Shown here: piece by piece, positions 6,266-10,253 of the stretch
Numbering within the stretch: position 1 is the first letter of the stretch
Layout of the letters: the number at the start of each line of letters is the position of its first letter
Assembly: GCA_946406305.1 (NCBI GenBank)
Contig: CAMJKC010000051.1
Location: 1-10,253, forward strand
From: an uncultured Lachnospiraceae bacterium
GTDB lineage: Bacteria; Bacillota; Clostridia; Lachnospirales; Lachnospiraceae
Reading direction: 5' to 3'
Length of the DNA: 10,253 bases
Program-made: the position numbers and the translations under genes
The notes under the pieces: model-generated
Told to the model about the DNA's origin: nothing
Databases searched by the model: none
Seen by the model: only the letters and a program-made list of their open reading frames with translations

Positions 6266-7774
6266 CTAATTAGCATCATAAAATTTAGTTGCATATGTCA
6301 TAATTTCTTCTTCTGTAGTTTTTCTCGCATCTACTTCTCCTGTAATTCTACCGTTACAAAAAACTAATATTCTATCTGATATTCCCATTACCTCTGGCAA
6401 CTCTGATGAAACAATTATAACTCCAATTCCTTGTTTTTTTAATTTGTTTATAATTTGATATATTTCAACTTTGGCAGCCACATCTATTCCTCTTGTCGGT
6501 TCGTCAAATATCACAACTCGTGAATTTCTGGCAAGCCATTTTGAAACTACAACCTTCTGCTGATTTCCACCAGATAAACTTTCAACTGCAGCCTCTGAAC
6601 TTGACATTTTTATAGTTAAAGCCTCATATCCCTTCTTTATGAGCTCATCTTCTTTTGTCTTGTCTATTGTCCCAAACTTACTTGATACTTCATCTAAATT
6701 AGGTAGAGAAATATTTTGCCTAATAGAAAGTTTTGTACATAGACCTTCTTTTTTTCTATCTTCTGGTGCAAGAACTATACCATTTTTTATAGCATCTTCT
6801 GGCGAGTTTATTTCTATTTCTTTTCCATCAAGTATAATCTTTCCGCTTGTTTTTTTGTCTGCACCAAATATTGCTCTCATCGTTTCAGTTCTACCTGCTT
6901 GCACTAAACCTGCAAAACCAAGAACCTCTCCTTCATATAAATCAAAACTTACATCTTTTACTCTATCGCCTGCATAAACATTTCTAACTTCAAGTATTTT
7001 TTTACCTCTCTTTACTTCGTCTCTTGGAAATTGATTAGTAATCTCTCTGCCTACCATATAAGATATTATTTGGTCCATAGTAAAATCACTGAACTTCCCT
7101 TCTTTTATAAACTTGCCATCTCGCATGATAGTCACTCTATCAACTATATGATGTAGCTCTTGAAGCCTATGACTTATGTAAACTATGGCAGTTCCCATAT
7201 TCCTAAGCTCTTTAACAATACGAAACATTTCTTCAATTTCAGCATTAGATAGCGACGAAGATGGTTCATCCATTATCAATATTTTTGCATTCATAAGCAG
7301 TGCTTTTGCAATCTCAACCATTTGCTGTCTTCCAACTGGAAGGTCGCCTACTATAGTTTCTGGGTTAATATCACTGGCTCCAAGTTTTGCAAGCTCTGCT
7401 TTTGCCAATTCGTTCATTCTCTTATTGTCAAGAACACCATTCTTTATCAATTCTCTACCGAGAAACATATTTGCAGCTATTGTTAAATGCTGACACATAT
7501 TTAGTTCTTGGTGTATAATAGCAATTCCTAAATTTTGGGCTTTTGTAGTGTTTAAGTTTCCCTCAATTTTTTTCCCAAAAATATATATGTCCCCTTTATC
7601 TCTTGTGTATACACCAGATAAAATTTTCATTAGAGTAGATTTCCCAGCACCATTTTCACCAAGTAATGCCATAACTTCACCTGGTTTTACATTAAATTGG
7701 ACATCATCAAGTGCTTTTACACCTGGAAAAGTTTTAAAGATATGTTCCATTGAAACTGCAAACTCATCTTTCAT
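6266..7774 (-). CDS. Sugar ABC transporter tandem ATP-binding protein (RbsA/MglA-like)
   Basis: Cytoplasmic ATPase of 502 residues with two fused ABC domains, as in RbsA, MglA and XylG. In the first domain the Walker A motif is GENGAGKST (39-47), the Q-loop HQE is at 88-90, the signature-like LPVGRQQ is at 145-151, and Walker B ILIMDEP is at 165-171. The second domain (from about 258) has the degenerate P-loop GLVQAGRTE (289-297) without the catalytic Lys, then APEDRKKEG, a full signature LSGGNQQ (400-406) and Walker B VVIFDEP (420-426). The asymmetric pair of sites is normal for this family. The ATG at 7774 has an AAAGGAG ribosome site, 29 nt after the lyxose isomerase stop. The sugar specificity comes from the binding protein, not from this subunit. 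Confidence 0.96.
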   Translation of the reverse strand: MKDEFAVSMEHIFKTFPGVKALDDVQFNVKPGEVMALLGENGAGKSTLMKILSGVYTRDKGDIYIFGKKIEGNLNTTKAQNLGIAIIHQELNMCQHLTIAANMFLGRELIKNGVLDNKRMNELAKAELAKLGASDINPETIVGDLPVGRQQMVEIAKALLMNAKILIMDEPSSSLSNAEIEEMFRIVKELRNMGTAIVYISHRLQELHHIVDRVTIMRDGKFIKEGKFSDFTMDQIISYMVGREITNQFPRDEVKRGKKILEVRNVYAGDRVKDVSFDLYEGEVLGFAGLVQAGRTETMRAIFGADKKTSGKIILDGKEIEINSPEDAIKNGIVLAPEDRKKEGLCTKLSIRQNISLPNLDEVSSKFGTIDKTKEDELIKKGYEALTIKMSSSEAAVESLSGGNQQKVVVSKWLARNSRVVIFDEPTRGIDVAAKVEIYQIINKLKKQGIGVIIVSSELPEVMGISDRILVFCNGRITGEVDARKTTEEEIMTYATKFYDAN

Positions 7775-7803
7775 ATTCCCACTCCTTTCAAAATTTTTTA
7801 TAA

Positions 7804-8490
7804 CTATTTTGCTGGTGGATATTCAGTACATAATAACCTATATGGAGGTTCATCCTCTTCTATAGTTGGATATCTACCGAGCGGCTCGTAAAATCTATTA
7901 TCAGTATTATCGTCATTACACATTGATACTTCACCTATTAAGACTTTTTCTGAATCCTTTGGTATATAAAACTCATGGTAGTAATAAGGATATAAAGATA
8001 AACTTTCACCTGGCTTTAATATTATTTCTTCTCCTGCTTTTACATAATACCTGCGGCCATCTGAACATATGAGCACATCTGTATCAAGCAATTCGCCCTC
8101 ATTTTCCCTATTTGCATTCCATAACCTAAACACAATATCTCCACCACCTCTATTTATTATATCCTCCATTTTTTTCCAATGAAAGTGGTTTGGTGACACT
8201 TGCCCTGAGTAAAGCATCATTATTTTTTCAGCATAAGTTTTTGTATATTTGTCATTATGAACATTTCCATTCCTAATGGTTATAAGTGATAAACCTTTTG
8301 TCTCAAAATTCCCCTCTCCATAATCTGTTACATCCCAACCTAATGCATTGTCACGAATTTCATCATATTCATGCCCCTTAGTTTTCCATTCTTCTGGTGT
8401 CCAAGATAAAAATGGTGGCAACTTAAACTTATACTCAAAAAGCATCTTTTCAAAATCTTTTATTATTGCATTAATTTTACTTCTCTTCAT
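7804..8490 (-). CDS. D-lyxose isomerase (cupin sugar isomerase)
   Basis: Metal-dependent ketol-isomerase of 228 residues, matching the D-lyxose isomerase family, which converts D-lyxose to D-xylulose and, in characterised members, D-mannose to D-fructose less well. The cupin metal ligands are all present: H102 and H104 in SPNHFHWKKME, E109 in the same motif, and H172 in YYYHEFY. These match H103, H105, E110 and H171 reported for the E. coli O157 enzyme. Other family features are LGWDVTDYG (50-58), NRGGGDIVFRLWN (113-125) and LKPGESLSLYP (158-168). The C-terminus carries the GRYPTIEEDEPPYRLLCTEYP tail. The gene starts inside the end of the DUF4432 gene (14-nt overlap) behind an AAGGAG ribosome site. 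Because the sugar enters by ABC transport, the product would need a kinase, which is not in this window. Confidence 0.93.
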   Translation of the reverse strand: MKRSKINAIIKDFEKMLFEYKFKLPPFLSWTPEEWKTKGHEYDEIRDNALGWDVTDYGEGNFETKGLSLITIRNGNVHNDKYTKTYAEKIMMLYSGQVSPNHFHWKKMEDIINRGGGDIVFRLWNANRENEGELLDTDVLICSDGRRYYVKAGEEIILKPGESLSLYPYYYHEFYIPKDSEKVLIGEVSMCNDDNTDNRFYEPLGRYPTIEEDEPPYRLLCTEYPPAK

Positions 8491-9532
8491 AAACTATACT
8501 CCTTATTTCATTCTTAAAATTATTAATATCGTCCTTTCCATCAAGTATTTCAAATTCTAAAACTATTTTCTCTTTCTCAAAAGGTTTAAGCATATGCAAA
8601 CTATTATTTCTTTCTTCATACTCTCTGCCAAAATAACCATTTGACGGCTCTAATCCTACTACATAATCTCCTGACATAAGGCTTTTCCATTCAAGTAAGT
8701 ATGGTAAATGTTTCTTGTCATAAGTAATTTTAAAACCTAAATTTAATTTGTTATTAACTATTCCTGCTGTCACAAAATTATTTGCATTTGAAATTACCTC
8801 ATGTGAAAAGCAATATTCTTTTTCATTGTCAATGGGTTCTTCCATTATTTGCCATTTACTTTTTTTGTTTTCTGAATAATCTTCTCTTCCCTTGACACTC
8901 TTTGACGGAGCTATAATTTCAGTATCTGTGTCTAATAGCGGAAATCCAAAATTTATATGATATAAAACTAAAAACGGCTCATCTCTATAACTTTGATTTT
9001 CAACTTCATCGGTTAAAATTATTTTTTTACTTCCAAAAGAAGTTTCTATTTTTCTACGAAGAAGCATATTTTCACCAAATAATTCCGCCTCTCTCGCTTC
9101 TCCTTTTATAACTATTTTATAATTATCATTTTCATAATAGCAATCTGCCGATAAATTCTCACAAGGAGTAGTTCTCATTCTTCCATGCATTGGATAATTT
9201 TTGTTGTTTGTAGTATAAGGAGCACAAATATTTTCATAGCCAGCAGTAAAAAACATTCCTCCCATTATACTTCGCAAAGCTTCCTCTCCATTAGTATCAT
9301 AATGATTTCGCCCTTGCAATCCTGGTTTAGATAAAAAATTAAAATTAACTCCTTTATAACTAAGTTCTGATATATCAAGACATTTATCAATCATACATTT
9401 AAAGTTAAGCATTTCATTTTTTACATCATAAACACGAAGTTTATCTGCTCTACCATTATGGTATTCAAGCTCTCTAACATATAATAGTTGCTGCAAGCTT
9501 CCGATTTTTTTAAATAACTTTTGCTTTTCCAT
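8477..9532 (-). CDS. DUF4432 family aldose-1-epimerase-like protein
   Basis: Cytoplasmic protein of 351 residues from the DUF4432 group, which shares the galactose-mutarotase-like beta-sandwich fold. Visible landmarks are GGMFFTAGYENICAP (91-105), MHGR (115-118), YHINFGFPLL (191-200) and GLEPSNGYFGR (293-303). By analogy with GalM-type mutarotases, H192 and E295 occupy positions expected for the acid and base, which is my inference. Its role is probably to interconvert anomers or bind a pyranose sugar so that the downstream isomerase gets the right form. No enzyme activity is established for the family as far as I know. It starts 3 nt after the SIS gene without a strong ribosome site of its own, suggesting coupled translation, and its end overlaps the lyxose isomerase gene. 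Confidence 0.85.
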   Translation of the reverse strand: MEKQKLFKKIGSLQQLLYVRELEYHNGRADKLRVYDVKNEMLNFKCMIDKCLDISELSYKGVNFNFLSKPGLQGRNHYDTNGEEALRSIMGGMFFTAGYENICAPYTTNNKNYPMHGRMRTTPCENLSADCYYENDNYKIVIKGEAREAELFGENMLLRRKIETSFGSKKIILTDEVENQSYRDEPFLVLYHINFGFPLLDTDTEIIAPSKSVKGREDYSENKKSKWQIMEEPIDNEKEYCFSHEVISNANNFVTAGIVNNKLNLGFKITYDKKHLPYLLEWKSLMSGDYVVGLEPSNGYFGREYEERNNSLHMLKPFEKEKIVLEFEILDGKDDINNFKNEIRSIVYEEK

Positions 9533-9535
9533 CTC

Positions 9536-10105
9536 TCATTCAAGATTGGCATGATATTGCCACAAGTCTTTCATATTTATATTTTTTTCATCTATAATCA
9601 TTTTTGCAATTATATCCATAAGCAATAAAGTGGTTTGTTCAAAAAGCGAAGTCATAGGTTGAACTGAATCTATCTCATCATCAAGATAATTCTTTGTTCT
9701 CACAGGTATTCTAACCATAAAGTCTGCTATATTTTTCATTTCACTATTATTATTTGAACCAATGTGAATTATCTTACACTCACTTGCCAAAGCTCTCGCT
9801 TTTTTTGCTATGTTTAACGGAAATATTGAACTCCCCGAACCAGAAGCTACAATTAATAAATCTTTATTTGTAAAACATGGCTCTGTAATCTCTCCCACAT
9901 AATGAGCACTTATACCAAGATGAGCTAATCGTTTTACTGCTGATTGCATTGACAACATAACTCTACCTACTGCCACAAAATAAACTTTCTCAGCTTTTAA
10001 TATCTCTTCCTTTAAAGCTACTACACTCTTTTCATCAATAGACATTAAGGCTTTACTTATCTCGCTAACGACATCAGATACTACTTTTTTATAGTCACAA
10101 GACAT
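9536..10105 (-). CDS. SIS-domain sugar-phosphate isomerase, 6-phospho-3-hexuloisomerase family
   Basis: Cytoplasmic protein of 189 residues, the usual size of HxlB-type 6-phospho-3-hexuloisomerases. Family landmarks are the second phosphate-binding loop ASGSGSS (87-93), NIAKKARALA (98-107), HIGSNNNSEMKNIADFMVRIPVRT (114-137), the active-site segment SVQPMTSLFEQ (147-157) and the characteristic C-terminal HANLE. The first loop is unusual: VGRVMLSM (46-53) replaces the common GAGRSG pattern, and SGSGET has become SGSGSS. The fold and sugar-phosphate binding look retained, but the substrate may differ from 3-hexulose 6-phosphate. No hexulose-6-phosphate synthase is visible next to it, unlike in the ribulose monophosphate pathway. 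The ATG at 10105 has an AGGAGA ribosome site and lies 21 nt after the upstream stop. Confidence 0.85.
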   Translation of the reverse strand: MSCDYKKVVSDVVSEISKALMSIDEKSVVALKEEILKAEKVYFVAVGRVMLSMQSAVKRLAHLGISAHYVGEITEPCFTNKDLLIVASGSGSSIFPLNIAKKARALASECKIIHIGSNNNSEMKNIADFMVRIPVRTKNYLDDEIDSVQPMTSLFEQTTLLLMDIIAKMIIDEKNINMKDLWQYHANLE

Positions 10106-10126
10106 ATTTCAATCTCCTAATCGTTG

Positions 10127-10253
10127 TTATAGTAGTTTGGTTTTTATTTCATTCATATTTATAACTGTTTCTTTTAAATTATTTCTATCAAGACAAGTGC
10201 TTCCAAGCACAAATTGTTGAACTTCCCCTTTTCCATAATTCATAACATCGTCT
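10127..10253 (-). CDS. C-terminal end of an unrecognised protein (41 residues visible)
   Basis: A reading frame enters from the right edge and ends at TAA (10129-10127). The visible residues begin DDVMNYGKGEVQQFVLGSTC and end in EIKTKLL. The other two minus-strand frames are closed by early stops, and a well-placed ribosome site for the next gene follows 21 nt later, so this looks like the real end of the preceding operon gene. I do not recognise the family. Given the neighbours, a sugar kinase, dehydrogenase, aldolase or regulator would be natural, but nothing visible decides between them. Confidence 0.7.
   Translation of the reverse strand, partial: DDVMNYGKGEVQQFVLGSTCLDRNNLKETVINMNEIKTKLL

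Noticed and set aside
4094..7774. Assignment of the transporter to D-ribose (rbs operon)
   Set aside because: RbsA/B/C similarity is shared by many sugar importers. No ribokinase or RbsD gene is present and the linked enzyme is a lyxose isomerase.
7548..7865. Plus-strand open frames opposite the ATPase and lyxose isomerase genes (also 6639-6977, 7185-7493 and 7866-8072)
   Set aside because: All are antisense shadows of strongly conserved minus-strand proteins, without family features or start signals.
9536..10105. Ribulose monophosphate pathway formaldehyde fixation
   Set aside because: The SIS protein resembles HxlB, but no hexulose-6-phosphate synthase is visible, its phosphate loops deviate, and the neighbours are sugar-uptake genes.

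Overview
The window reads as one stretch of a low-GC, probably anaerobic Firmicute chromosome, most likely class Clostridia, with Fusobacteria less likely. The evidence is the AT-rich gaps, heavy use of ATA and AGA codons, strong GGAGG-type ribosome sites, and the sequence character of the F-type ATP synthase. Every gene I can support lies on the minus strand, so transcription runs from high to low coordinates. There are two operons back to back, separated by about 200 bp.

Right-hand operon (10253 down to about 4042): a carbohydrate uptake and catabolism unit that begins outside the window. In order of transcription it holds the C-terminal end of an unrecognised protein, a SIS-domain protein of the 6-phospho-3-hexuloisomerase family, a DUF4432 aldose-epimerase-like protein, a D-lyxose isomerase (cupin), and a complete RbsA/RbsC/RbsB-type sugar ABC transporter (tandem ATPase, permease, lipoprotein binding protein). 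The genes overlap or are tightly spaced, except for a 137-nt gap with an imperfect hairpin before the binding-protein gene. A clear intrinsic terminator closes the unit at 4042-4069. My reading is that an unphosphorylated aldose is imported, its anomers are equilibrated by the DUF4432 protein, and it is isomerised to a ketose by the lyxose isomerase. A kinase outside the window would then phosphorylate it, and the SIS enzyme could act on the sugar phosphate. The exact sugar cannot be fixed from sequence; D-lyxose or a related aldose is the best guess.

Left-hand operon (about 3859 to beyond position 1): the F1Fo ATP synthase operon, with a small AtpZ-like membrane protein, subunit I, then a, c, b, delta and the first 341 residues of alpha. 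Gamma, beta and epsilon would be expected beyond the left edge. Subunit c carries the residues that bind Na+ in known Na+-translocating F-type enzymes, so the enzyme is probably Na+-coupled. The operon has a good extended -10 promoter (TTTACA, 16 nt, TGC-TATAAT) whose predicted +1 falls on the A of an ATG of the first gene, which suggests leaderless translation of that cistron.

I found no RNA genes, mobile elements, CRISPR arrays or phage genes. The most unusual points are the predicted leaderless head of the atp operon and the combination of a divergent hexuloisomerase with DUF4432 and lyxose isomerase.
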